NCBI RefSeq assembly: GCF_036786105.1
Contig: NZ_DAIQRQ010000013.1
Location: 1 to 64,000, forward strand
Origin: Ohtaekwangia sp036786105
Lineage (GTDB): Bacteria > Bacteroidota > Bacteroidia > Cytophagales > Cyclobacteriaceae
Length of the DNA: 64,000 nt
Reading direction: 5' to 3'
Shown here piece after piece: positions 54,765 to 63,001 of the stretch (position 1 is its first letter; every line of letters begins with the position of its first letter). The position numbers and the translations under genes are program-made. The notes under the pieces are model-generated. The model searched no databases, was not told the origin of the DNA, and was given only the letters and a program-made list of their open reading frames with translations.

Positions 54765-55295
54765 ATGAAACTCGAAGATTTCGTCAACAAGAACAGAGCG
54801 TCCTTCGATGACAAAGAGCCTTCAGAAAAAGTCTGGAAAAACATTGAAGCCTCCGTGCGCATGCAACGGGGTGGCTGGTGGAATTCGGTGGCCGTGTGGC
54901 GCGTAGCTGCCGCTATATTTATGGCGTTGGCAATCTATGCATGGATACCCGAGGGAAAGGCAACACGTGTCGGAAACAAACCCAATACATCCGATATAGC
55001 GCTCAATGACTTTAAAGATGTTGAAGCGTTTTATGTAGAACAGATTTCCCAGAAGGTGGAAATGATTGATGAGCTTCAGAAGAATGAAGGACTCAATGGC
55101 TTTACACAAGACTTTCAGCAACTGGAAGCGATGTATATGGTATTGAAAGAAGAGATGCACACACATCCCAGCCAGAAAGTAAAAGATGCGCTGGTGCTGA
55201 ATTTACTGGTTCGCATAGACCTGCTGAACCAGCAGTTGCATCACCTGGAGAAAAATTATCCGAAGGATAGGAATAAAAAAGAGAGCAATATATAG
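54765..55295 (+). CDS. Putative anti-sigma factor, single-pass membrane protein
   Basis: This is a 176-residue protein with a soluble N-terminal part (about 1-40, starting LEDFVNKNRASFDDKEPSE) and one membrane helix (about 42-62, VAVWRVAAAIFMALAIYAWI). A helical periplasmic part with coiled-coil character follows (VEMIDELQKNEGLNGF, LVRIDLLNQQLHHLEK). It sits directly downstream of the ECF sigma gene on the same strand. Size, topology and the N-terminal FDDKEPSEKVW block are those of Bacteroidota anti-sigma-like proteins. I recognise no zinc-finger motif, so the role rests on position and topology. Its stop is only 4 bp from the stop of the convergent ftsE gene. Confidence 0.75.
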   Translation: MKLEDFVNKNRASFDDKEPSEKVWKNIEASVRMQRGGWWNSVAVWRVAAAIFMALAIYAWIPEGKATRVGNKPNTSDIALNDFKDVEAFYVEQISQKVEMIDELQKNEGLNGFTQDFQQLEAMYMVLKEEMHTHPSQKVKDALVLNLLVRIDLLNQQLHHLEKNYPKDRNKKESNI

Positions 55296-55299
55296 TATA

Positions 55300-56013
55300 T
55301 CAGTTCCAGGACTCAGTCGTAAGTTCGAACGATTCCTTTGCTGAATCATACACTTTTCCGTCTTCGCATTTCAATACGCGTGACGGATTTTTTTTGATGA
55401 GTCCGTAACTGTGCGTGGCCATCAATATAGCAGTACCACTCTTATTGATCTGCTGGAATATTTTCATGATGCCATGCGACACTTCGGGATCGAGATTCCC
55501 GGTGGGTTCATCGGCCAGCAAAATCATAGGCTCGTTAATTAATGCGCGTGCAATCACCACACGTTGTTGCTCACCTCCTGATAACTGGTGCGGCATTTTC
55601 TTTTCTACAGAGCCGAGGCCAACGTGCATCAACACTTCATTCATACGAGCTTTCATCTTGGTGCTGTCGCGCCAGCCGGTAGCTTTCATCACAAAGATGA
55701 GATTCTCTGCCACTGTGCGATCGTTCAGTAATTGAAAGTCCTGAAAAATGATACCCAGCTTTCTGCGAAGCAGAGGTATCTGTGCGGGCTTCATGCCGCG
55801 TATGGTAAAACCTGCCACCTGTATATCGCCTACGCGAAGCAGGAGGTCAGCATAGAGTGTTTTCAGCAGCGATGATTTACCCGAACCGGTGCGACCTACC
55901 AGGTATACGAACTCACCTTTTTCGATGGAGAAGTTCAGATCACTGAGTATGGTATTGTGATCTTGAAAAATGCTGGCGTCACGAACGCTTACTACCGGAT
56001 CGTTTGAAAACAT
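55300..56013 (-). CDS. ftsE: Cell-division ABC transporter ATPase FtsE
   Basis: This is a 237-residue ABC ATPase. It has Walker A GRTGSGKSS (about 40-48), the Q-loop IIFQDFQLLNDRTVAENL, the signature LSGGEQQR, Walker B ILLADEPTGNLDP and the switch histidine in MATHSYGL. The QDFQLL-DRTVAENL stretch is characteristic of FtsE, which works with the membrane protein FtsX to activate cell-wall hydrolases at division. ftsX is not adjacent in this window. The LolD family is the alternative, but the pattern fits FtsE better. The gene is monocistronic on the minus strand, preceded by a long hairpin at 56031-56086. Confidence 0.9.
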   Translation of the reverse strand: MFSNDPVVSVRDASIFQDHNTILSDLNFSIEKGEFVYLVGRTGSGKSSLLKTLYADLLLRVGDIQVAGFTIRGMKPAQIPLLRRKLGIIFQDFQLLNDRTVAENLIFVMKATGWRDSTKMKARMNEVLMHVGLGSVEKKMPHQLSGGEQQRVVIARALINEPMILLADEPTGNLDPEVSHGIMKIFQQINKSGTAILMATHSYGLIKKNPSRVLKCEDGKVYDSAKESFELTTESWN

Positions 56014-56030
56014 ATACCCTAAAAAAGTTA

Positions 56031-56086
56031 GAGGTTCAACGTTTAAGATTTAAACATAATCATTTATATCTTAAACGTTAAACCTC
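56031..56086 (-). repeat. Long inverted repeat between ftsE and the aldolase gene
   Basis: The arms 56031-56049 and 56068-56086 match at 18 of 19 positions (GAGGTT-AACGTTTAAGAT and its complement) around an 18-nt AT-rich loop. It lies 32 bp after the stop of the aldolase gene and 17 bp before ftsE (both on the minus strand), so it may act as terminator for the first. There is no clean T-run. Confidence 0.7.
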
Positions 56087-56117
56087 ATGCTGTGAAGTTT
56101 AAAATCGTGCGGTAAAA

Positions 56118-56774
56118 TTACCCGTTAACCTTCTTGTGGTCGGCGAGGAATTTCTCAAGGCCGCTATCAGTCAGCGGATGTTTCAGCAAGCCGGTGATTA
56201 CGTTCAGCGGGCAAGTAGCTACATCGGCACCGATCTCTGCACACTGAATAAGGTGCATTGCGTGGCGAACAGAAGCTGCCAATATCTCAGTGTCGTATGC
56301 ATAGTTATCATAGATTAGTCTGATCTGAGAGATGAGCTCAATACCGTCCTGGGAGATATCGTCCAAACGACCCACAAAAGGAGATACATAGCTTGCACCT
56401 GCTTTGGCTGCCAGTATAGCCTGGCCTGCAGAGAACACAAGCGTGCAGTTCGTGCGTATACCTTCGCTCGTAAATTTCTTGATTGCTTTTACGCCATCTT
56501 TGATCATTGGTACTTTCACTACGATCTTGTCATCGATTTTGGCAAGTTCTTTACCTTCTTTGATGATGCTGTCGAAGTCTGTAGCAATTACTTCTGCACT
56601 CACATTGTTGTCAACAATGTCGCAGATAGCTTTATAGTGAGCTTTGATATTGTCGAGGCCCTTGATGCCTTCCTTTGCCATCAGTGACGGGTTGGTGGTT
56701 ACACCATCCAATACACCCAGGTCATAAGCTTCTTTAATTTCGTTCAGGTTAGCAGTGTCGATGAAAAATTTCAT
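56118..56774 (-). CDS. fsa: Transaldolase-like / fructose-6-phosphate aldolase
   Basis: This is a 218-residue cytosolic enzyme of the small transaldolase/FSA group, the size typical of subfamily members with one compact barrel. Visible motifs are FFIDTANLNEIKEAYDLG at the start, DGVTTNPSLMAKEG, the Schiff-base lysine in VVKVPMI, and NCTLVFSAGQA with SPFVGRLDD. Whether it transfers dihydroxyacetone from sedoheptulose 7-phosphate (transaldolase) or is a true FSA cannot be settled by eye; bacterial proteins of this length are often transaldolases. It is a single gene on the minus strand, with the SRP RNA gene about 120 bp upstream. Confidence 0.9.
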   Translation of the reverse strand: MKFFIDTANLNEIKEAYDLGVLDGVTTNPSLMAKEGIKGLDNIKAHYKAICDIVDNNVSAEVIATDFDSIIKEGKELAKIDDKIVVKVPMIKDGVKAIKKFTSEGIRTNCTLVFSAGQAILAAKAGASYVSPFVGRLDDISQDGIELISQIRLIYDNYAYDTEILAASVRHAMHLIQCAEIGADVATCPLNVITGLLKHPLTDSGLEKFLADHKKVNG

Positions 56775-56895
56775 GTTCGTTTATTTCGGTTTGTTGAGGT
56801 TGTCTTGTATAGTTTACTTAAGAAAGGATGGAAAACCAGAAATGGTTCATAGGCATACGATATACTCGATTCTGGTTCTGAAAATTCTCAGGAAT

Positions 56896-56997
56896 AAAAA
56901 ATGGCAAACCGAACATCGCACCGCTACAACCGCCTACCCTTGCTACCTTCCGATCCTGGGGGAGTTCAGCAGGAGCTGGTCGTGCCGGCTTGCCGGG
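56896..56997 (-). ncRNA. ffs: Signal recognition particle RNA (4.5S-like, small bacterial type)
   Basis: On the minus strand the spacer contains the SRP RNA domain IV hairpin: CCCCCAGG-ATC-GGAA-GGT-AGCA-AGGG. The GGAA tetraloop is closed by three pairs, followed by the asymmetric/symmetric internal loops (CAGG opposite AGCA) that Ffh binds. The outer stem GGCAAGCC (56987-56994) pairs with GGTTTGCC (56903-56910), and an A/T-rich ATTTTTTATT follows as terminator. Total length is about 100 nt, as expected for the Alu-less bacterial RNA. A -7 promoter element lies just before the 5' end. It binds Ffh and targets membrane proteins. Ends are approximate. Confidence 0.92.
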
Positions 56998-56999
56998 CG

Positions 57000-57007
57000 C
57001 AAAGATA
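57000..57007 (-). promoter_or_regulatory. -7 promoter element of the SRP RNA gene
   Basis: On the minus strand TATCTTTG is an exact TAnnTTTG match, placing the transcript start a few bases into the predicted SRP RNA. A clear -33 element is not seen. Confidence 0.65.
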
Positions 57008-57130
57008 AAAGATATTTAGAATTGACGATGGGTGAGAATAATTTCTTTTGAAGTAGTTTTTACCTCTTAATTTTTTTCTCCACGCACATTTGCATCACAC
57101 CACCCGCAGCCAGTAACCAGCAGCCAGGAG

Positions 57131-58195
57131 CTATTCCGCCTCTGCAACACGCAGTTTCCCCTGTGATACAGCCATATAGTTACAAAGTTGGTATAGCAGC
57201 CGCGCACCCACATTTGCATCCCAGTCGTTCGAGCCGGGAGCCACTTCACTCAGATCAAAACCGATAATAATTTTTCCTGACAGCGCTATTTTTCGGATCA
57301 GGTACACCGCCTGGTGAAATTCCAATCCCCCGGCTACGGGCGTTCCAGTGCTCGGACATAACTTCGGATCGAGTCCGTCAATATCAAAACTGATATATAC
57401 ATGTTGTGGTAACTCACGAACAATTAAGTCGCATTGTTCTGCCCAGGTTTCTCCAGCGTACTGTCTTGCTTTCAGGTCGTCATCAAAGAAAGTAACAACG
57501 CGTTCCTGTGAATGCTGTATAGCTTGATGTTCTTCTTCGCAGAGGTCGCGGATACCTACTTGCACCAGTCGGTTCACGGCCGGTATCTTCAACGCATTAT
57601 ACATGATGGAAGCATGCGAATATGTAAAGCCTTCGTAAGCTTTTCGCAGGTCGGCATGTGCATCGATCTGTAAAATGCCAAAGTGTTCATACTTTTCGCC
57701 GAGTGCACGCAAAAATCCAAGCGGTGTGCTGTGGTCTCCCCCCAGCAAACCAATCATCCTGCCTTCGCGCAGGTAACGTTGTGTGGCAGCTTTCACATAT
57801 ATATTGAGACTCTCCGAAGCTTCGTTGATCTTGGCAACGAGCGGATCACCAGGCTGCACCGGCTCACCTTTTTCCATACGCTGAATATGGTGTGCAGAAA
57901 GCTCGCGAAGACGTTTACTTTCCTCCATCAGGTCATCCGGTATGGCAGTCATAGCGATACCCAGCGTCCAGGCATCCGGTATATCTTTTATATATACATC
58001 TACCTGCGATGATGCATGGAGTACAGCTGCAGGGCCTGCTGCTGTGCCGGTATGATACGACACGGTTACTTCCCAGGGCACCGGTATAACTACAAGTTCG
58101 GAGGTATCGGGCGAATAGGGCAGACCAAACAGGTTGCCTCGTATACCCGGGCCGTTGGGATCGAAATTCTGAATGAGGTCTTTTTTCGTAGTCAT
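57131..58195 (-). CDS. Arginase/agmatinase/formimidoylglutamase-family ureohydrolase
   Basis: This is a 354-residue member of the ureohydrolase superfamily. The binuclear manganese ligands are all visible: GGDHSTPLG (about 152-160), DAHADLR (about 178-184) and SFDIDGLDP (about 270-278). The N-terminal 60 residues, including LPYSPDTSELVVIPVPWEVTVSYHTG, in part PVPWEVTVSYHTGTAAGP, resemble the agmatinase-family proteins of Bacteroidota. The true substrate (arginine, agmatine or formiminoglutamate) cannot be told from sequence. It lies on the minus strand, 35 bp after the SixA-like phosphatase gene, and the two may be co-transcribed. Their functions have no obvious link. Confidence 0.9.
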   Translation of the reverse strand: MTTKKDLIQNFDPNGPGIRGNLFGLPYSPDTSELVVIPVPWEVTVSYHTGTAAGPAAVLHASSQVDVYIKDIPDAWTLGIAMTAIPDDLMEESKRLRELSAHHIQRMEKGEPVQPGDPLVAKINEASESLNIYVKAATQRYLREGRMIGLLGGDHSTPLGFLRALGEKYEHFGILQIDAHADLRKAYEGFTYSHASIMYNALKIPAVNRLVQVGIRDLCEEEHQAIQHSQERVVTFFDDDLKARQYAGETWAEQCDLIVRELPQHVYISFDIDGLDPKLCPSTGTPVAGGLEFHQAVYLIRKIALSGKIIIGFDLSEVAPGSNDWDANVGARLLYQLCNYMAVSQGKLRVAEAE

Positions 58196-58230
58196 TAATT
58201 ATAACATCACGGCGGTCGGTTTACAGCGCG

Positions 58231-58731
58231 TTAGTTGGTGAGCATTTCCGGTGTAACGTAATTCTCCAACTCGCCATTTCCCTGGCTTACTTCTTTCCAT
58301 GAATGAATATTGAATTTGATAATAGAGAGCCCGGCAGTAGCCATGTCGCCCACTTCAGCGCCCGTCAGGTATTCTGCGAGGTATGATATTACCGGATTAT
58401 GCGCAACGCACAACACGTGCTGCTGATGGTCTTCCAGTTGTGTAACGAATTGAAAGAAGGTTCGCGTGGAAGCCTCATACAGTTCTTCCTGTAGCGTTAC
58501 TTTATCAGGATGGATCTTGAGCGCATCGGCCACCAGGCCGGCCGTTGCTTTGGCACGTTCGGCTGTGCTGGTCAGGATCGCGTCAAATATAATTTGTTGG
58601 CGGTGCAGGTAGCCACCGATCATAAGCGCCTCTTTCACGCCAACGGTGGTCAATTCACGATCAATGTCATTCTGATTGATCTGTTTTTCAGCACTTTGTG
58701 CATGGCGTAACAAATACAAATATCGTGGCAT
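58231..58731 (-). CDS. SixA-like histidine phosphatase
   Basis: This is a 166-residue member of the histidine phosphatase superfamily. The catalytic RHAQSAEK motif (phospho-histidine at about residue 10) is at the N-terminus. The second active-site histidine is in LCVAHNPVISYLAEYL (about 110-125). The size and RHAQ-AE pattern fit the SixA group, which removes phosphate from histidine-containing phosphotransfer proteins. The frame is open to 58893, but the ATG at 58731 gives the family's usual MPRYLYLLRHAQ start and leaves room for the topA promoter on the other strand. It is probably cytosolic. Target proteins are unknown; the many sensor kinases in this window are an obvious but unproven connection. 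Confidence 0.88.
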   Translation of the reverse strand: MPRYLYLLRHAQSAEKQINQNDIDRELTTVGVKEALMIGGYLHRQQIIFDAILTSTAERAKATAGLVADALKIHPDKVTLQEELYEASTRTFFQFVTQLEDHQQHVLCVAHNPVISYLAEYLTGAEVGDMATAGLSIIKFNIHSWKEVSQGNGELENYVTPEMLTN

Positions 58732-58843
58732 ACGCAATAAGTTTCTGAACTGTTGTATAGGTTGCTGGGCGTCAATATTAACACCCGAAATTTGATTTTT
58801 TAAAAATTTCCAGATATTTGACCTCTTTGAAACGTTTATCCGC

Positions 58844-61263
58844 ATGTCAAAAAACCTCGTAATTGTAGAGTCACCCGCCAAGGCGAAAACCATTGAAGGC
58901 TACCTGGGAAAGGATTTTAAGGTCGCTTCCAGCATGGGACACATCCGTGATTTGCCAAAAGGTGGCGATGCGATAGACGTTGAGAACGGCTTCGAACCCA
59001 CCTATGAAGTAAGCCCTGAAAAGAAGGAAGTTATTCAAAAACTTAAAAAACTTGCCGAGGATGCCGAAATGGTATACCTCGCAAGCGATGAAGACCGCGA
59101 GGGAGAAGCTATTTCGTGGCACTTGAAAGAGGTGCTGGACCTGAATGATAAGAAGACACGCAGGATCGTTTTTACAGAAATTACCAAGAATGCCATTCTC
59201 AATGCCATTCAAAGTCCGCGTGGTATTGATATAGATCTGGTGAACGCCCAACAGGCAAGACGTGTACTTGACCGGTTGGTCGGCTATGAACTTTCACCTA
59301 TTCTTTGGAAAAAAATTAAGACCGGCCTGTCTGCAGGCCGTGTGCAAAGTGTAGCAGTACGCCTGATTGTGGAGCGCGAACGCGAGATCAGTGAGTTTAA
59401 AGCTAAATCTTCATATAAGGTATCGGCCGAGTTTCAACTCGACAAAGGAAAAACACTGGTAGCCGAGCTTTCGGAACGCTTTGATACCGAACAGGAAGCG
59501 CTTGAATTTCTGGAGTCGTGCAAAGGCGCGAAATATTCCATCAAAGATTTGCAGACCAGACCCTCGAAACGGTCGCCAGCGCCTCCGTTTACAACCTCTA
59601 CATTGCAGCAGGAAGCGTCACGTAAACTAGGCTTCTCGGTTATACAAACCATGATGGTAGCGCAGAAGTTATACGAAGCCGGTAAGATCAGTTATATGCG
59701 TACCGACTCTGTAAACCTTTCGGATGAAGCACGTAACGGTGCTATGCGACAGATACAATCTGCATTCGGAAAGGAGTTTGTGCAGCCGCGCCAGTTCAAA
59801 ACAAAATCATCATCAGCACAGGAAGCTCACGAAGCGATTCGTCCTACCGATTTTTCAGTAAGCGATCCGGGTATGGATCGTAATGCGCTGCGTTTATACG
59901 ATCTCATCTGGAAGCGTGCTATAGCTTCCCAGATGGCCGATGCAGAGTTAGAGAAAACTACTGCCACCATCGGTATATCTACCAACCCCCGCACTTTGGT
60001 TGCGACCGGTGAGGTTGTAAAATTCGAAGGGTTTCTGAAAGTATATATGGAATCCGGCGATGACGAAGATGAAGAAGAGAACAGCAAAGTATTGCCGCCA
60101 CTTACCGTTGGTCAGGACCTGAAACTCAATGAGCTTATAGCCAAGCAGGTGTTCAGCAGACATGCACCGCGATATACCGAAGCGAGTCTTGTAAAAAAAC
60201 TTGAAGAGCTTGGTATAGGTCGCCCATCCACGTATGCGCCTACAATTACCACGGTGCAAAAGCGTGGCTATGTGGTAAAGGAAATACGCGAAGGTGTGGA
60301 GCGTGCTTACAATGTATTTACACTCAAAAACGATAACGTAAGCAAAGCAACCGAAACGGAAATTACCGGTGCAGAGAAGAACAAACTGTTTCCTACCAAC
60401 ACTGCGATGGTGGTAACAGATTTTCTGGTAGAACATTTTCCCGATGTAACGGATTTCTCATTCACTTCAGAAATTGAACAGGAGTTCGATGAGATTGCCA
60501 GTGGTAAACTGGATTGGAAGAAGATGATTGAAAACTTCTATCAGCCCTTCCATAAAAAAGTTTCGACTACAGAAAAAATTGAACGCTCTTCTGTAGGCAA
60601 GTCGCGCGAGTTGGGAGTTGATCCGAAGACGGGTAAAAATGTATACGCCAAGCTCGGTAAGTTTGGAGCCTATGTACAGATAGGAGAGAACCCCGATGAC
60701 AACGGAGGAGAGAAACCAAAATTCGCAAGCCTCCGTCCCGGACAGTTCATTGAGAATCTGACGCTGGAAGATGCAATGGAGCTCTTCAAGATGCCACGCG
60801 ATTTAGGTATGTTTGAAGAGAAGCCTGTGGTGGTAAATATAGGACGCTTCGGCCCGTATGTATTGCATGATAAAAAATTTGTGTCTATACCGAAAGATAC
60901 CGATCCCTATGAGATTGCGTTGGACAGAGCGATTGAGCTGATCGAGAACAAGCGTATAGCCGATGCCAACAAAACGATCAAGTTGTTCGATGAGAATCCG
61001 GAGATACAAATCCTCAACGGACGTTTCGGGCCCTATATCAAAGCCGGTAAAAAGAACGTGAAGATACCGAAAGGTAAAGAACCTAAAGATCTCACACTGG
61101 AAGAGTGCGTCACATTAGCCGCTGCCACACCGGAAAAGAAAGGCAGATTTGGAAGGGCCGCAGCACCCACAAAAGAAGCTGCAGCTCCTGCGGCGAAGAA
61201 AGCTCCGGCTAAGAAAACAGCCGCCAAGAAAGTAGCTAAAAAAGCAGCCGCTCCGAAGAAGGC
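58844..61263 (+). CDS. topA: DNA topoisomerase I (3' end in assembly gap)
   Basis: This is a type IA topoisomerase that relaxes negative supercoils. The Toprim domain begins LVIVESPAKAKTIEGYLG and has ASDEDREGEAISWHL. The catalytic Tyr284 is in ISYMRTDSVNL, within the usual central domain. The C-terminal part has zinc-free repeats (DPKTGKNVYAKLGKFGAYVQ, then NIGRFGPYVLHDKKFVSIPK and LNGRFGPYIKAGKKN). The last visible 45 residues are an Ala/Lys-rich basic tail (KKAPAKKTAAKKVAKKAAAP), which runs into 100 Ns at 61264. The true stop codon therefore lies in the gap, and the apparent in-frame continuation after it is not trustworthy. A basic tail of this kind is normal for Bacteroidota topA. Confidence 0.96.
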
Positions 61264-61363
61264 NNNNNNNNNNNNNNNNNNNNNNNNNNNNNNNNNNNNN
61301 NNNNNNNNNNNNNNNNNNNNNNNNNNNNNNNNNNNNNNNNNNNNNNNNNNNNNNNNNNNNNNN
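61264..61363. other. Assembly gap (100 N)
   Basis: Exactly 100 undetermined bases, the conventional placeholder for a gap of unknown length. It begins in the repetitive lysine/alanine-coding tail of topA and ends inside a HicA-like gene, so more than 100 bp may be missing. Confidence 0.99.
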
Positions 61364-61365
61364 TA

Positions 61366-61491
61366 TCATCGTGCAGCGAAACCGATAGCACCACCATTAC
61401 AGTTCCCGTACCTAATCACAAAGAAATAAAGCTGGGCACATTGCAATCCATCCGGCAATCAGGATTGTCTAAGAGTATATTTGAGTCGTAG
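61366..61491 (+). CDS. hicA: HicA-family toxin, C-terminal part (5' end in gap)
   Basis: Directly after the gap, in a different frame from the apparent topA continuation, the sequence encodes STTITVPVPNHKEIKLGTLQ and then SIRQSGLSKSIFES before TAG at 61489. This is the C-terminal half of a HicA mRNA interferase (pattern T-V-P-H-KE-L--GTL-SI-RQ-GL). The dsRBD-like fold's first half, with the catalytic histidine (GSHH), would be in the gap, as would the HicB antitoxin gene if it precedes hicA. No hicB is seen in the 29 bp before the next gene. Compared with the usual GTL-SIIRQAGL, one isoleucine is missing, which may be natural variation. Intactness cannot be judged. Confidence 0.75.
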   Translation, partial: SSCSETDSTTITVPVPNHKEIKLGTLQSIRQSGLSKSIFES

Positions 61492-61520
61492 TTAGTCGTT
61501 TCATTTCCTTTTAACACAGA

Positions 61521-62210
61521 ATGAAAAAACTTGTTGTCCTCAGCGGGGCTGGCATTAGTGCCGAGAGTGGCATCCCAACGTTTCGTGATTCGAATGGTTT
61601 GTGGGAAGGCTTTCGGGTGGAGGATGTAGCATCTCCGGAAGGATGGCATAAAGATCCTGCGCTCGTGCTCGACTTTTATAATCAGCGCAGAAAGAAAGCA
61701 CTCGAAGTAAAACCGAATCGCGGACATGAAATACTCGCAGAGCTGGAACAACATTTTGATGTAACAATCGTAACGCAGAATGTAGATAACCTGCACGAAC
61801 GCGCTGGCTCATCGAAAGTAATTCACTTACATGGCAGCTTGTTTGAATCACGTAGCACACAGGATGAGACGTTAGTATATCCGATAGAAGGATGGGAATT
61901 GAAAATGGGCGATCGTTGTGAGAAAGGCTCGCAGTTGCGCCCGAATATAGTGTGGTTCGGTGAGATGGTGCCATTGATGGAAGTAGCCGCCTATCATGCA
62001 GGCGAAGCCGATATATTCCTGGTGGTGGGCACATCGATGGTGGTATATCCTGCGGCAGGACTTATCAATTATGTTCCATACGAATCAATGAAATTTGTTG
62101 TCGATCCGAAGCTGCCGGATATAGGTAATATTCCCTATGTAAAAATGATTGCTGACAAAGCAAGCACCGGCATGGAAGTAGTAAGACGTGAACTCATGCA
62201 ACTCCTGTAG
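61521..62210 (+). CDS. cobB: NAD-dependent protein deacylase, SIRT5/CobB-like sirtuin
   Basis: This is a 229-residue sirtuin. The NAD-binding GAGISAESGIPTFRD (about 9-23), TQNVDNLHE (85-93) and the catalytic His104 in HLHGS are intact. Tyr53 and Arg56 in FYNQRRKKA form the Y-x-x-R pair that in class III sirtuins (SIRT5, CobB) recognises succinyl- or malonyl-lysine. The four cysteines that normally hold the structural zinc are absent: the loop reads FESRSTQDE and only Cys133 remains. It is thus a zinc-less variant. It starts 29 bp after the HicA-like gene and converges with the thioredoxin gene. A desuccinylase activity is inferred from the motif. Confidence 0.92.
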   Translation: MKKLVVLSGAGISAESGIPTFRDSNGLWEGFRVEDVASPEGWHKDPALVLDFYNQRRKKALEVKPNRGHEILAELEQHFDVTIVTQNVDNLHERAGSSKVIHLHGSLFESRSTQDETLVYPIEGWELKMGDRCEKGSQLRPNIVWFGEMVPLMEVAAYHAGEADIFLVVGTSMVVYPAAGLINYVPYESMKFVVDPKLPDIGNIPYVKMIADKASTGMEVVRRELMQLL

Positions 62211-62246
62211 GACAGAGGCTGAATTTATACTTGAACCAAAACGCGA

Positions 62247-62849
62247 TTACATTTTTTCAAGAAACTCTTTAAAGTCGCTCGTGTCGTAATTGGCAGTGCC
62301 CACTTTCCTGGAGACAACTTTTCCCTGCGGGCTGATCACGAATGTAGTGGGTATAGAAGGTACATTCAGTTGCTCCGGTAAATATCCCGTGGGTATATAT
62401 ACCGGGAAAGTGTGCCCTTTATCTTTTATATACTGCGATACTTTCTGAGTGTCTTCGGCACGATCTAATGACAGCATCACAAATACAACTTTGCTGTGGT
62501 CGACTTGTTCATAAAGCTTTTGAATAGAAGGCATTTCAGCACGGCATGGTCCGCACCACGTGGCCCAGAGGTTAAGGAAAATAGTTTTTCCTTTAAATTG
62601 TTTGAAGTCGATCGTGTTGTTGCTGAGGTCTTTTACAGTGAAATTAAAATCAAAATCTTTGGCAGGCTCAGTAGCAGTTGGCGATGCGTCCAGCAAGCCG
62701 GTTTTCATGAGTGCGCTGTTGGCCGCCACGGATATACCTGCCAACAGACCAGTATAACGTAATATAGCGACTACCGCAATCACAGTAATCCACGGGCGGA
62801 CCATGCGCAATACGGATAAAAAGCGAGGCGATGTAACGAGTTTTTTCAT
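62247..62849 (-). CDS. TlpA-like membrane-anchored thioredoxin
   Basis: This is a 200-residue protein with one N-terminal membrane helix (about 15-35, VRPWITVIAVVAILRYTGLLA) and a periplasmic thioredoxin fold. The active site is WATWCGPCRAEMPS (about 91-104). Further AhpC/TSA-Redoxin features are TIDFKQFKGKTIFLNLW before it, and the cis-proline segment VPSIPTTFVISPQG (about 163-176). TlpA/ResA-type proteins reduce disulfides outside the cytosol, for example in cytochrome c maturation. It is monocistronic on the minus strand. No ccm or ccs gene is nearby, so its client is unknown. Confidence 0.9.
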   Translation of the reverse strand: MKKLVTSPRFLSVLRMVRPWITVIAVVAILRYTGLLAGISVAANSALMKTGLLDASPTATEPAKDFDFNFTVKDLSNNTIDFKQFKGKTIFLNLWATWCGPCRAEMPSIQKLYEQVDHSKVVFVMLSLDRAEDTQKVSQYIKDKGHTFPVYIPTGYLPEQLNVPSIPTTFVISPQGKVVSRKVGTANYDTSDFKEFLEKM

Positions 62850-63001
62850 AGCGTATAGATTGAAAACGTTGTGGGCGGCTTCAGATGTTCATCCGGTGTG
62901 GAAATATTTCCTGACAAAGATAGCGAGTACAGGCCACTTTCCACGGTTACGATTCTATCGTGATTTTAATTAATTTAGCGAGATTAATTTGCACTCTACC
63001 C

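Noticed and set aside
61364..61429. Apparent in-frame C-terminus of topA after the gap
   Set aside because: The frame across an N gap is arbitrary, and another frame of the same bases matches the HicA C-terminus.
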